From Pseudevernia furfuracea (lineage: Eukaryota; Ascomycota; Lecanoromycetes; Lecanorales; Parmeliaceae), in contig JAIUPT010000031.1 in the NCBI GenBank assembly GCA_022315425.1, positions 434,001 through 498,000 of the forward strand: 64,000 bases of DNA, written 5' to 3'. Position numbers and translations under genes: made by a program. A model generated the notes under the pieces. That model did not search any database. It saw nothing but the letters and a program-made list of their open reading frames with translations, and had not been told where the DNA came from. This document shows, piece by piece, positions 35,901 to 45,611 of this stretch (positions are counted from its first letter, which is position 1; each line of letters begins with the position of its first letter).

Positions 35901-37265
35901 TGTGTCCGATGAAGTCAGTTTGGAAATGTGGCCACTCGACACACGAGTTTCGTGTATGCCAAATGCTTATCCGCAATTCCTCTCGTTCAAAGATCATAGC
36001 GACGATGAACTGGGTGACATGGTTCATCATAGCGGTGGCTGTCGATTCTGGGTGGCCTTGAAGACAACCAATCCTGTTACCGCCGGCAACTTGGGACTGC
36101 CCGGCCCATCGCCAGCCCCTGAACGAATCGAGCGAGCCCAGTCAGACACCCGGACTAATGTTGGATTGTCAGCTACAAGAGCAATCATTGAGCCAGCCGG
36201 CCAGGCATCTGGCGAAGTAGGTGATGGAGATTTAGGCCATGGTGATACTGAAATGGCTGAAGCCTCAAATGTGCCTGAGATCCCGATGGCAAATGACACG
36301 GAGGATGTTGAGCCTCATTCGCTTGTGCATCCCAAAGAAATCTATTTCTTCGTCAAGCTATTCGATGCCGAGACGCAGACACTTCGTGGCGTAAACAGCC
36401 ACTTTGTCAGGCGTGAGGCGAAGATCTCGGAGGAGGTCAAGCGAGTGCTTAAAGTGGACCTTAGCGAGGAATGGGATTTCTATCACGAGCGGCACCTGAA
36501 GATTGGGCGTAAGGACATCGTGGGCGACCACGAGACGTTCGAATATCGATTCGGCGACATGGGCGGAGACGGCAGTATAATTATCGCCCAGCGCCGTCCC
36601 CCTAAAGAAACGTACGCGCTCTTGCCCTCCATAATTTGAGGTAAATGCTAACGTAATTGTCCAGTGAAGCGGACACGGTTATTGCCAAGGGCACTGTCTC
36701 GTTTCTCGAGGCTGAAGGCAAGTGTGCTAATCCCATCGACTTCTTCCTGTTCCTCCGCGGCCTTGATAACCCCTCATACTTCCGCAACAAGGCCAACAGC
36801 TCCTATTTCGGCAGCGGCTACAGAGCCCACTCTCTCAAAGGCGGTCGGGCCCACGGCAACGGAATCCTGATCTCTCTATCCGGCGATGCCTACGACGGCG
36901 ACTTTATCGCCGGCAGGAAATGCGGACAAGGTTCCATGAATTATGCCAACGGCGACAAATACAACGGTGATTGGGCAGCCGACGAGCCTAATGGTGAGGG
37001 TCGGATGGAATACGTCAAACATGGCAACATCTACACCGGGGGGTTCAGAAAGCGGAAACGTTTTGGCGCGGGACTGATGGAGTTCAAGCGTGCGGATGAG
37101 GAAGATCATTTCTGCCTTATATGCTGGGAGAATGAGATCGATGCGGTCTTCTTGCCTTGTGGACACCTAAGCGCGTGTGAGGAATGTGCGAGGCAAATGC
37201 AGAACCATGACTGCCCGGTTTGTAGGAAAATGGTCAAGCAAGTGGTGAAGGTTTGGAAGGCTTGA
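32977..37265 (+). CDS. MATH / USP-like (dead) / MORN / RING protein
   Basis: Exon 1 is 32977-36611; a 53-base intron (GTACGC, GCTAAC branch, CCAG) leads to exon 2 36665-37265, giving 1411 residues. The second exon alone has no ATG start, and phase 2 joins cleanly. A disordered acidic N-terminus precedes a MATH domain from about 318 (ITWTVHG, SVFIDGYYWNIKYYPRG), split by an acidic insert and ending near YGWVRFN. A ubiquitin-specific protease-like fold follows. Its Cys box reads GIRAFECQEYQSSAM (about 559), with Glu where the nucleophile Cys belongs. Its His box reads HSGGLESAEYYSVIRP (about 805), with Glu where His belongs. It is therefore predicted inactive. Next is a USP7-type ubiquitin-like segment (YFFVKLFDAETQTLRGV), three MORN repeats, and a C3HC4 RING (CLIC, CGHLSAC, CPVC). 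The USP7/Ubp15 layout is known; the RING end suggests a ligase. Confidence 0.85.
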
Positions 37266-37834
37266 TGAGGAGGCTCCCATCATTGAGAATTGGCATGAGA
37301 GAATGATATAATGATTGTGCATGAGATTGAGTAATAGCGGGGGTGTTATGCTTTATAGAGGCGTCTTATGGATAGGATGCATTCTGTACCATACAGCATG
37401 CCCAGCACTGCGGGACAAAACCATTCTTTTTAGGCCAGCGTAGCATAAATACAAGGCTCGCATTCATCATTAAAGCCGGTTGGCTACCCCTTGAGCCCCC
37501 ATGATCTTGCATCTCAATGCCTGCGTACTTATAAGTCGCATGTACACGGAGCCGACGTGTATCGATCGATAGATTCCTAGATTTTGAGCTGTTCACCAAT
37601 ACACTTTTTCCACCATCGTCAAACGTGCATTCGTCTCTGCATCTCTTCGCCTGCTTTACTCTCAAAATTCCGGACTCGTCCCCGAAATCCCGCGCACTTC
37701 AACTACTCCTCCAGGTTGCAAGCGTATTTTCAATTTGCAAGCAAGCGCGCCCTTGTCGATATCTGACGGACTATCCCCCCCCCCCTCCCCCCACCTTTTT
37801 TTTTGGTTCTAAATCGGTCCCACACAGTTACCAC
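37266..37834. other. Convergent 3' flanks with homopolymer tracts
   Basis: This lies between the 3' ends of two convergent genes. It holds an 11-base C run at 37775-37785, further C and T runs to about 37804, and no coding sequence. Confidence 0.5.
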
Positions 37835-39058
37835 TCAATCCCCAGCCTTTTGCCCAGCCTTGGCGAACGTGGCTGCCACGATGAGTGGAAACACAACCGT
37901 GGCCTCCGCATACACCTACTCCCCCCGTCAGTCCATCCTTCTCCCCCTTGACGATCATCCAAGGAGCAAGCAAAAGGATTTTGAACTCACCTTGACGCTA
38001 TCCCCCCCCACCTTGATCTTCCCCCAACTGACCGCCTCGTCCGGCCGGGCCCCGGCGTCGCTGCCGTCGAACTCCTGCGCCGTGTTCACGAAGACGGCGC
38101 TCTCGGCCCCGTTGCGCATCAGGCACGCGTTGGCGATGTGGTGCTTGACCAGGCCGCCGCCGAGGACGATCATGCCGGCGCGGGGGGCGCGGATGGCGAG
38201 GTCGTTGAGCCGGCGGATGTCGCGGGTGATGGAGATGTCGAGGACGGCGGGGGCGGAGCGGAAGGTGTGGAAGTAGAGCATGTCGCCGAGGGAGCCGTCG
38301 GTGAGGGCGGGGCAGAAGACGGGGATGCCGTTCCGGTGCGCCCAGTAGAGGATGGAGGATTCGTCGGCGATTTCGGCGCCGAGGCGGGCGATGACGGCGC
38401 TCGGGGTCCAGACGAGGGGTCCTTCTTCTTCTTCCCCTCCTCCTCCTTCTTCCGACGAGGAGGAGGGGGTTCGGGCGGGCTTTTTCTTCGAGCTTTCTTG
38501 CTCCAGGAGCATGGCGTCGAGGATCGGGATCACCCAGTCTTCGAAGGCGCAGTAGTTGCTGTTGGGCACGACGAGGTTGCCGATGCGGTTCATGCCTTTT
38601 TCTCTCAGGTCGGCGCCGTCGGCGCTGAAGGAGGAGAGATAGGTTGGCGCGAGGCATTTGATGAGGTCTTCTTCGATGCCGCCGGCGGTGGTTACGATGG
38701 CGGAGACGTGGGAGTGCTCGACTAGGTAGCGGATGGTGGAGCGGAGGCCGGAGGAGACGAGGTTGGAGGTGTAGCCGAGGAAGAGGGTCGTTTTCGCCCC
38801 TGTCTCTGCGTCTCGGAAACTTCGCATGTCGTTGATGATGCGGACGGCGTCGGCGACGGCGCTGGCTTGGAATCCCATGTTGGTCATGTTGGAGACGAGG
38901 TCGGCGACGGTGATGTCGCGGTCGGCGTAGTCGTTGAATTCGATGCCGGAGACTTCGTGGACGCCGGTGGGGACCGGGGCGGAGGGTTTGAGGACGGCGT
39001 CTGTGGAGAGGGTTGGGGCTTGGGTGTTTGTTTGGCTGTCGGCGGCTGTTGATGCCAT
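37835..39058 (-). CDS. DYS1: Deoxyhypusine synthase
   Basis: Two exons: 39058-37991 and 37915-37835, with a 75-base intron in phase 0. The product is 382 residues. An open frame runs to 39073, but that codon is TTG, so the ATG at 39056-39058 is the start. The family's NAD-binding and active-site blocks are all present: TLFLGYTSNLVSSGLR, VTTAGGIEEDLIKC, the GGGLVKHHIANACLMRNGA block (His306), NTAQEFDGSDAGARPDEAVS, and the catalytic Lys347 in SWGKIK. Exon 2 supplies VYAEATVVFPLIVAATFA. The enzyme moves the aminobutyl group of spermidine to a lysine of eIF5A, the first step of hypusine formation in the cytosol. An acidic Ser/Glu/Gly insert lies at about residues 186-213, where most relatives are shorter. 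The gene has high third-position GC, unlike its neighbours. Confidence 0.95.
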
Positions 39059-40110
39059 GATGGATGATGCCAAATAATAGCAGGATCTTTTTACCCTAAT
39101 TTTTGGGGGTCAGGTGAAATGGAGCGCTAGTTCTTTTGATAGATCTTGGGTTGAAAGAGATTTTGCAGCAGAGATTGAACGCTTGTCGTTCCCAAAAACC
39201 GAAAACAAACAGGCTGAGGTTTTCCCCTAGTTCTTGATAGAAGAGTTCAGGGGAGCTTAGGCGTGAATGCAATGGATATTATGTATTTGAAGTCCTATAC
39301 AGAGTTCCATTCTTGACTTGAGAAAGGTGAACAGCAAGTTTGAAAGAGGAGTTAAAAGAATATGCAGTCTTTGGAACGGCATGAAGGCAGTTGCATATGA
39401 GTATTTCCCTGGCTGCTCTCTCGTCTCTTCCTCCTTGAAATCTTATAAGATACCTGAGCAAAAGGAGTCTACTTGTAGAGAATAGTTTCGGGGTAGCTTC
39501 AAGGTAGCTTCCGGGTTTAAGCTCACTTAGTATGATATGTACGCAGGGTGTGAATATGTCATACTCGTATCGGGCAACACGACCAAAAATTCAGGCTTGG
39601 CAGGGTTCTCTACTCAGATCCACCTCGTGGCCGGTGGGGCCGAGCTGAGACAACAGGCAAAGGTACTCTGATGGTACTGCTTGAAAATCTGACATGCCTC
39701 GAACAGAAAGGTCTCGCACGATTGTTTTTATTTCTGAGGAGGGAAGAGACTGTTGCTTCAAGACTGCCTCAACGATAAAGAACGAGGAAATCGAAAAAAT
39801 TGAAAATGCCTCACCCCCTCATATTCTTTTGGGCAGCATGCAGCTCTTGAAGTTTTGGATAGTAAGCTATATTTTTCCAAAGTATCTCGCATGTATTCCG
39901 AGACTAATATTTCCCAAAGAGTATCGTTGGAGAGCGATCATGATGACGCACCTCTCCGCAGCTGCTGCCTAGAATGAGTATACACCACACATAAGTACAT
40001 ACCTCCAATCACTTCTCCACCAAATAGCATTCAGAACAAAACAACATTATTATACTTACACATTTATTTGCGTCTTAGAATCGGCAAAATAGGGAAGGAA
40101 GAATAGCACC
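39059..40110. other. Divergent intergenic region (DYS1 / WD40 gene)
   Basis: About 1.05 kb between two divergent starts, with short frames only. I see no specific motif. Confidence 0.4.
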
Positions 40111-41547
40111 ATGCCATCCTACTCGTCAGTCGACTTTCGCAGAGATTGGGTCTATGCTATCGACAAGGACTTTCATTCCCACCACGGTAATACTCCCGCA
40201 ACATGGGCCGTCGGCCAACCAGCCGAATGGGGACATGAACATGCCAAGATCCCATTACCTACTGAGCCTGGGGCGGCGTGTCTGAATGCCGACGCAAGTC
40301 TTCTCGCCATCGCACTCGAGCACGATATCCATTTATACAGCATCAGCGACCTGAGCCTGTACCAAGTTCTGAAAGGTCACGTTTCACGCGTCGACGCTCT
40401 ACAGTTTCACCCCAAAGACGCGCGAACATTGATTTCGTGCGCCATGAATCACAGAGCTGGTTCCGAGAAGACGGAGCCCGAGATCGTCTTCTGGCATCTG
40501 GACGAGGAGCGTAAGCATACCTTGTTGAGCCCGGACTCTATTCACACCCTTGGCAAGCGGGCTGTCGACAGTATCGTGCAGGGACTCGCGTGCAACCCTT
40601 CACTCTCGTGGCAGATGGACTCAGACGACCAAAGCGTGCTGGCCAAAGACGTCGAAAGGGTAATCACGACTTTGAATGTCAAATCCCAGCTCCGTATGAA
40701 TACGCGTATCAGCGGCCGCCTGGTCGTCCATTTTGGCGCCCATATCTTCAACTCCACTGGCTCCAGCATGGCCTTCCTCCCCGGGTCCCGTCCGCCATCT
40801 AACGGCGACGCCAGATGGGATATCTGCATCTATGACACTCCGACAAACAGCGTCCGGCTCACACTCTCCGGCCACCGCGACGCAATCATGTGGGTCGGTT
40901 TTAGCCCCAACGACAAGCTCATCGCGTCCGTGAGCTGGGATCAAACGTTTCGGATCTGGGACCACAGGACCGGGAACCTGCTCCACACATTCCGGTCCGA
41001 AGGTCAGAACTGGACGGGGGCCTTCTCACCCGATTCTCGCTTCTTCGCGGGCACGTCCGGGCAAGGCCGTCTCTGGGTGTGGGACGTGGTGCACGGGTTG
41101 GAGGTCACGACGTATGATCTGCAGTCGTTGGGGCGATGGCACCGCCATCTGGATTGGAGTCCGGATGGGAAACAACTGGTCATCGGAAGTCCAAAGGGGG
41201 GAGTGGTGATGTTTGACGTGAAGAGCCAGTCGGTCGTGCAGGAGCGGGTGCTGAGCACGAAGAAGAGTCCCGAGGCGCTGCAGAAAATGGGTTCATCGTT
41301 TTTAGAAGTGCATGCGGTGCGGTACGTGGATGGGGGGAGGAAGATTGCGTTCAGGTGCGCAAGCGATGACGGTTTAGAGGTTTACGATTTTCTAGAGAAC
41401 AGAAAGTGGAGGTTTGCGCCCGCGCAAGGGCTCGATAGGGGCCATTCGAGAGGTAACATTGTAGTGTTGGAGGAGAAGGCGATAATTGCGTCGATAGATG
41501 CAGACGCGGTGAGGTTTTGGAGGGTGCCTTTCGGTGAGAGGGAGTAG
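40111..41547 (+). CDS. WD40-repeat protein of unknown role
   Basis: A single-exon, 478-residue protein with an ATG at 40111. Beta-propeller blades are visible as repeated GH...D/W signatures. An early LNADASLLAIALEHDIHLYS blade leads to GHVSRVDALQFHP, then a longer irregular middle (HLGKRAVDS to HFGAHIFNS). The clear blades are GHRDAIMWVGFSPNDKLIAS with WDQTFRIWDHRTG, AFSPDSRFFAGTSGQGRLWV, DWSPDGKQLVIGSPKGGVVM, and a final blade ending VRFWRVP. About seven blades are plausible. No extra domain, signal peptide or membrane segment is seen. Such proteins are scaffolds; similar ones are common in Pezizomycotina, but I cannot assign a complex. It lies beside DYS1 in divergent orientation. Confidence 0.85.
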   Translation: MPSYSSVDFRRDWVYAIDKDFHSHHGNTPATWAVGQPAEWGHEHAKIPLPTEPGAACLNADASLLAIALEHDIHLYSISDLSLYQVLKGHVSRVDALQFHPKDARTLISCAMNHRAGSEKTEPEIVFWHLDEERKHTLLSPDSIHTLGKRAVDSIVQGLACNPSLSWQMDSDDQSVLAKDVERVITTLNVKSQLRMNTRISGRLVVHFGAHIFNSTGSSMAFLPGSRPPSNGDARWDICIYDTPTNSVRLTLSGHRDAIMWVGFSPNDKLIASVSWDQTFRIWDHRTGNLLHTFRSEGQNWTGAFSPDSRFFAGTSGQGRLWVWDVVHGLEVTTYDLQSLGRWHRHLDWSPDGKQLVIGSPKGGVVMFDVKSQSVVQERVLSTKKSPEALQKMGSSFLEVHAVRYVDGGRKIAFRCASDDGLEVYDFLENRKWRFAPAQGLDRGHSRGNIVVLEEKAIIASIDADAVRFWRVPFGERE

Positions 41548-42624
41548 ACATTGGTGGGAGAGCATTCAGATTTATGTGTGTTTATATACTTTCTGGCCCT
41601 TAGTGGCTCGTTTCGAGGACCCATGAAACGCAAAGTCTACGTCAGGCAGCGAATAGAGAACCATCTTTCGTCTCGGATGTAGTGGCTGATGATAAGTGGA
41701 TCACAACATTCCCCACCCACCTGCTGCATCCCAAAACGGCATTTTCCCCTAGACACGCCGCAAGCGCACAAAACAACGACCCCAGAGCACAATCATTCTT
41801 CCATCACTTCCCAACTCCAGCAACAACCACCAGACGAGAGAAACTCCCTTCGCCTCCGTGTCAAATTTCCCCTTCGAAACCCCTATTGTGCCCGAATGGC
41901 TGAGAAATGGCAGTCAATCTACGGAGTCACAAAATAACGGCATGGGAGGCGCGTTGGCAGTAGAGTAGCTACACGTTTCGACGGTACCTTGGGGTATCTT
42001 TGGCCACTTTGCTGGATAATGATGCATGCGCAGAGGGTTTTCGGTTTTGATGATGCTGGTTGGTTGTGGGTGAAGGGACTAATTTTTGGAGTAAGTGTTG
42101 TGATACGTTCGTTATAGGGTCTCGGGAGAGTGAGTACTTAAAATTTGTGTTCCTAACCCGCACCCTAGGTTAATCGAACTTGAGTATACTAAGACAACTT
42201 GCGCGAGATCGATCTTTTGTGATAGACATATTGTTCTTCTAATACGATGTGTAAATTCAATGCATTTGCCTGGTATACAGTAATGGCCAACTGATTTGAT
42301 TACATACTTTCATGGATAAATGACAACGATAGCACGAACTCTTGATACTCGCTCACTCGGACTTTGCAGTATGTTCAACGGCCGACACCCATGATGGAGC
42401 TCATATGACTTTGATCTTGTCTCCCTTTTCTGAGTGTCTATCTTGCGAAGTCTTGACAATCTTTTAAGCTTGGCGGGCAAACGATTACTGCAGATGTAAG
42501 GCTGCAGAAGCCTTTCCGTTGAGCGCTTGAGCTGTGGTCCTCCGCACAATATAAGTTGTCATCTAGGTTACAACTGAACGTCTCAACCTCACACCTAACT
42601 GTCTTACACCACTCAACCACTGCC
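41548..42624. other. Intergenic, no gene recognised
   Basis: About 1.1 kb with short unsupported frames. The right end is the likely promoter of the interrupted hydrolase gene. Confidence 0.4.
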
Positions 42625-43293
42625 ATGTCGACTAAAGAAGCCCCAACTGAGTCTGCAACGGGTTCTCGAACACAAGACATGCCCACTGTGTTACTTGTTC
42701 AAGGCTCATTCCAGATCCCTGAAGTCTACGATAAATTAGTACGAGGTCTTGTGGCTCAAGGATATCCTACAATTCATCCGGAGCTCCCAAGCTGCAGCAA
42801 CACGGACAGCGCAGATTTCCCGCAGCTTTCGCTTGTTGACGATGCATTAGCAATCCGCACCGAGCTTACTCGTCTGATTGAATATGAGGGGAAGACCGTT
42901 GTGGTGGTCATGCACTCATATGGCGGACTAGTAGGTAGTGAAGCCATAACAGAAGAAGTCAGCTACGCCAAACGTCAAGATCGAGGACTACCGGGAGGCG
43001 TCGTTCATCTCTTCCTTTATGCCGCGTTCCTGCTCAGTGAGGGTCAGTCGGTACTGAGCGCGTTCGGCGAATCGCCTAACAATGATGTCAGAGTAAGGGC
43101 GCTCAGTATCTTCTTTGCAATATCTCCAAACTCACAGGACTTTTAGCCCGACGGCCGCTTCTATATCCGACATGGCGAAGAAACGCTCTACAGCGACCTC
43201 CCATCATCCGAGGCATCGCTATGGGCATCGCGGCTGATCCCACAATCGTATCTAGTGCAGACCACCAAGCTCACTCGCGCCGCCTGGCGCTAT

Positions 43294-43318
43294 CCCACGG
43301 ATTGGCAGGGGGTAAAAT
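43294..43318. repeat. Left terminal inverted repeat
   Basis: Thirteen bases (CCCACGGATTGGC), a single A, then GGGGGTAAAAT. It pairs with the right end at 45317-45345. Confidence 0.85.
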
Positions 43319-43417
43319 TCAGGGGTTCAGCCTTACAGCCCCACTACCAAAACAACGCGTCTTCCAGACTTGAGATGAAAGCCAAATAGTCAAATAACAC
43401 TACCAAATAAGACTACC

Positions 43418-45292
43418 ATGCCTCGAAATAAGGTGTCAAATGATCTAGACCATGTGCGCAAGGATCCGAAGCCTACCAAAGTACCAAAAGAACCTCCCCC
43501 AAAGCCATGGCCATTGCCCAAGTTCGTCCCTACGAAAATCAAGCCATATTCTGATGGCCAGGGTCAATTGCCAGTTACCATTGCTTCTAATAATCCCTAT
43601 GCTATTTTCAGCTTGTTTTTTAGCGAAGAGACTCTAAAAGTACTCGTGCAGCATACAAGTGAGTACGCTTTCTTGTACTCAGGGCCAGAAAAGGCACGTA
43701 CTTGGTTCCCCACCACAGTCAAAGAATTTCGAGCCTACTTAGGGGTGTCCATTTGGATGGGCCTACATGCGGAGTCCGGTATCAAAGAATTCTGGAATAC
43801 GGATCCTCTAAAGGGGGCTGTTCATGATCAGGTTTTGAAGCACATTAGCTTGAAAAGATGGCAACAAATAGACAGGTTTTTTCATGTCTCAAAGCCAATA
43901 CCCCCTGGCCAAAAGGAGAGTACATTTGATAAATTGGAACCCCTGAGTGATACTCTCCGACAGGCCTTCAAAAAGTACTGGAAAACGGGTACACATCTGG
44001 CTGTTGATGAGACAATACAGCGATTTATGGGACGTGCCAAGGAGATTGTGAATATTCCCAACAAGCCAACACCGGAGGGCTTCAAAATTTGGGTCCTGGC
44101 CAATCAGGGCTATGTATTAGACTGGATGTATCATGCCAAGGGTCAGAATAAGGGCGAGGGACCTCAGGATTTGGACGATTATTGGACTGACGACTTGGGT
44201 TTCAATCGAACTCAGGCTGTTGTTCTAGATTTGGTGACTCAGGACGGTATTGCTAGAGATTATTCCCACATTCTATGGCTAGACAATCTATTCTCGGGAG
44301 GTCGATTATTCTCACAGCTTGATTATGAAGGATTCGGAGCAGCTGGGACTGTGCGTGTCACAACTACGAAAAGCGAGGATCTTGAGGTCACTGAGGGTAC
44401 CAAGGCACAGCGGGAACATGTAGAGCCACGCCGAGGCCTGGAAGAGAGGATTCTGGAGCTCAGAACCAAGTGGAACTCGGCTCTGGAATGGGGCAAGTTG
44501 TACGGGAGTCTGTCAGAGGATGGGAAAGTCATGCAATTTGGCTGGAAAGATCAAAATGTGGTGTTGTTTATGACCACTGTTTCTGATGGCCAGAAAACAG
44601 TGAAACGTCTCCGTCGAAGGCCAGCCAAAACAGCCACAAATGCACGTACTTCTAGAGCTATGTTTGGAGATCAGGCCCGAAAAGAGCTTCCTATCCCCGA
44701 GTTCATTAACATGTACAATCATTACATGAACGGGGTTGATAATGCGGATCAATTACGGTGTTATTACAATACACAACGAGTTCATTTCAAGACCTGGAAG
44801 CCACTGTGGCATTTTCTACTGGATACCGCCGTCGTCAACAGCTATAAAATAGCTCATTGTACTCCGAACAGACCCCATGCTGAGTCCTGGGAGCACCATA
44901 GTCATAGAGAGTTCCGTGTCAAACTTGTTAATCAACTATTCGAGAATTCGGAGCGACTTTCTGGTATTAAACCTGCTTCAAAAAAGGTCTCTCTATCGAC
45001 ACGAGTACATCCGGCAGCTGCGCGCGATCATGGTAGGCTAGAATCTATGGGAAAGAAAGCCAAACGATGCGTAGTTTGCTTGTATGCAGGGCGAAAAGTG
45101 GAGAAGCTTGTCAAGCCCAGAAAACCACTTATGGAATTGTCTATCAATACCGTCAGAACACGTGATCCACGTAAGAGGAAAAGACCCCAGCAGACTCCAA
45201 GAGGCATATATGGCTGTCAACTATGTGGAATAGCGATATGTAATCATATTGCTTGCTGGAAAGAGCATTTGGAAGCAATACCATGTATGTAG
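43418..45292 (+). CDS. piggyBac-like transposase (DDE_Tnp_1_7)
   Basis: A single-exon, 624-residue protein starting 124 bases inside the left end and stopping 53 bases before the right end. The N-terminal region is basic and proline-rich. The RNase H-like catalytic domain shows WFPTTVKEFRAYLGVSIWMG, FWNTDPLKG and RWQQIDRFFH. The likely acidic triad is Asp in HLAVDETIQRF, Asp in ILWLDNLFSGGRL, and Asp in MNGVDNADQLRC. The C-terminus has a cysteine-rich domain (CVVCLYAG, CQLCGIAICNHIACW) of the kind that binds terminal repeats in piggyBac enzymes. No stops or frameshifts are present, so it may be active. It reads in the same direction as the disrupted host gene. Confidence 0.92.
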   Translation: MPRNKVSNDLDHVRKDPKPTKVPKEPPPKPWPLPKFVPTKIKPYSDGQGQLPVTIASNNPYAIFSLFFSEETLKVLVQHTSEYAFLYSGPEKARTWFPTTVKEFRAYLGVSIWMGLHAESGIKEFWNTDPLKGAVHDQVLKHISLKRWQQIDRFFHVSKPIPPGQKESTFDKLEPLSDTLRQAFKKYWKTGTHLAVDETIQRFMGRAKEIVNIPNKPTPEGFKIWVLANQGYVLDWMYHAKGQNKGEGPQDLDDYWTDDLGFNRTQAVVLDLVTQDGIARDYSHILWLDNLFSGGRLFSQLDYEGFGAAGTVRVTTTKSEDLEVTEGTKAQREHVEPRRGLEERILELRTKWNSALEWGKLYGSLSEDGKVMQFGWKDQNVVLFMTTVSDGQKTVKRLRRRPAKTATNARTSRAMFGDQARKELPIPEFINMYNHYMNGVDNADQLRCYYNTQRVHFKTWKPLWHFLLDTAVVNSYKIAHCTPNRPHAESWEHHSHREFRVKLVNQLFENSERLSGIKPASKKVSLSTRVHPAAARDHGRLESMGKKAKRCVVCLYAGRKVEKLVKPRKPLMELSINTVRTRDPRKRKRPQQTPRGIYGCQLCGIAICNHIACWKEHLEAIPCM

Positions 45293-45316
45293 ATTTTTGG
45301 TGGGGGATGCCAAGAC

Positions 45317-45345
45317 ATTTTACCCCCAAGGCGCCAATCCGTGGG
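45317..45345. repeat. Right terminal inverted repeat
   Basis: ATTTTACCCCC, five bases (AAGGC), then GCCAATCCGTGGG. It is the inverted partner of 43294-43318 and differs mainly by the length of the spacer. Confidence 0.85.
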
Positions 45346-45611
45346 ATATTCCATCCACTTACCTCGTTTGCGAAAACGACAAGGCTGCTCCTCCTCAGTA
45401 CCAGGAGATGTTTGCCGCGATTTCCAACGCCCAGGTGGAAAAGTGCAGCTCAGGACACTCGCCACACCTAAGCCAGCCCGAGATGCTTGTTCAAAAGATC
45501 CACGAGGCTGCGCAGAAGGTGGTTGCAAGGTTGGCCCCATTGACAGGTGGATCTGGTGCTCCCAATCCAGCTACAGGGAATGATACAGGGAATGAGCAGG
45601 GTTCCCAATAG

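Larger units (their letters stand above)
43294..45345 (+). mobile_element. piggyBac-like DNA transposon, complete
   Basis: The element is 2052 bases with inverted ends. The left end begins CCCACGGATTGGC, then one base, then GGGGGTAAAAT. The right end read inward begins with the same 13 bases, then five bases, then the same 11-base block. CCC-type termini and the transposase match the piggyBac superfamily. The flanks are TAT on the left and ATAT on the right, so only a 2-base AT duplication is seen, not the TTAA typical of piggyBac. Only the AT reading restores the host frame. Matching ends and an intact transposase suggest a young insertion. Confidence 0.85.
42625..45611 (+). pseudogene. Alpha/beta hydrolase gene split by a transposon
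   Basis: Exon 1 (ATG 42625 to 43092) encodes VLLVQGSFQIPEVYDKLVRG, the nucleophile elbow VVMHSYGGLVGSEA, and most of the fold. The stop seen at 43144-43146 falls inside a 54-base intron (GTAAGG 43093 to TTTTAG 43146). Exon 2 continues with GRFYIRHGEETLYSDLP and stops making sense after TRAAWRY at 43293. The fold resumes at 45348 with IPSTYLVCENDKAAPPQYQE, which carries the acidic residue of the triad, and SSGHSPHLSQPE, which carries the His. Between them lies a 2052-base transposon. Removing the element and one AT copy rejoins Tyr and Ile in frame, so the ancestral gene coded about 292 residues. This family of small fungal esterase-like hydrolases has unknown substrates. The gene is now disrupted unless the element is excised. 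Confidence 0.8.

Noticed and set aside
38138..38725. Plus-strand 195-codon frame
   Set aside because: Antisense shadow of the GC-rich deoxyhypusine synthase exon; Gly/Val/Asp-rich with no family.
43093..43146. Nonsense codon TAG in the hydrolase gene as a second disabling lesion
   Set aside because: A GTAAGG to TTTTAG intron covers it and joins the flanking fold in frame.
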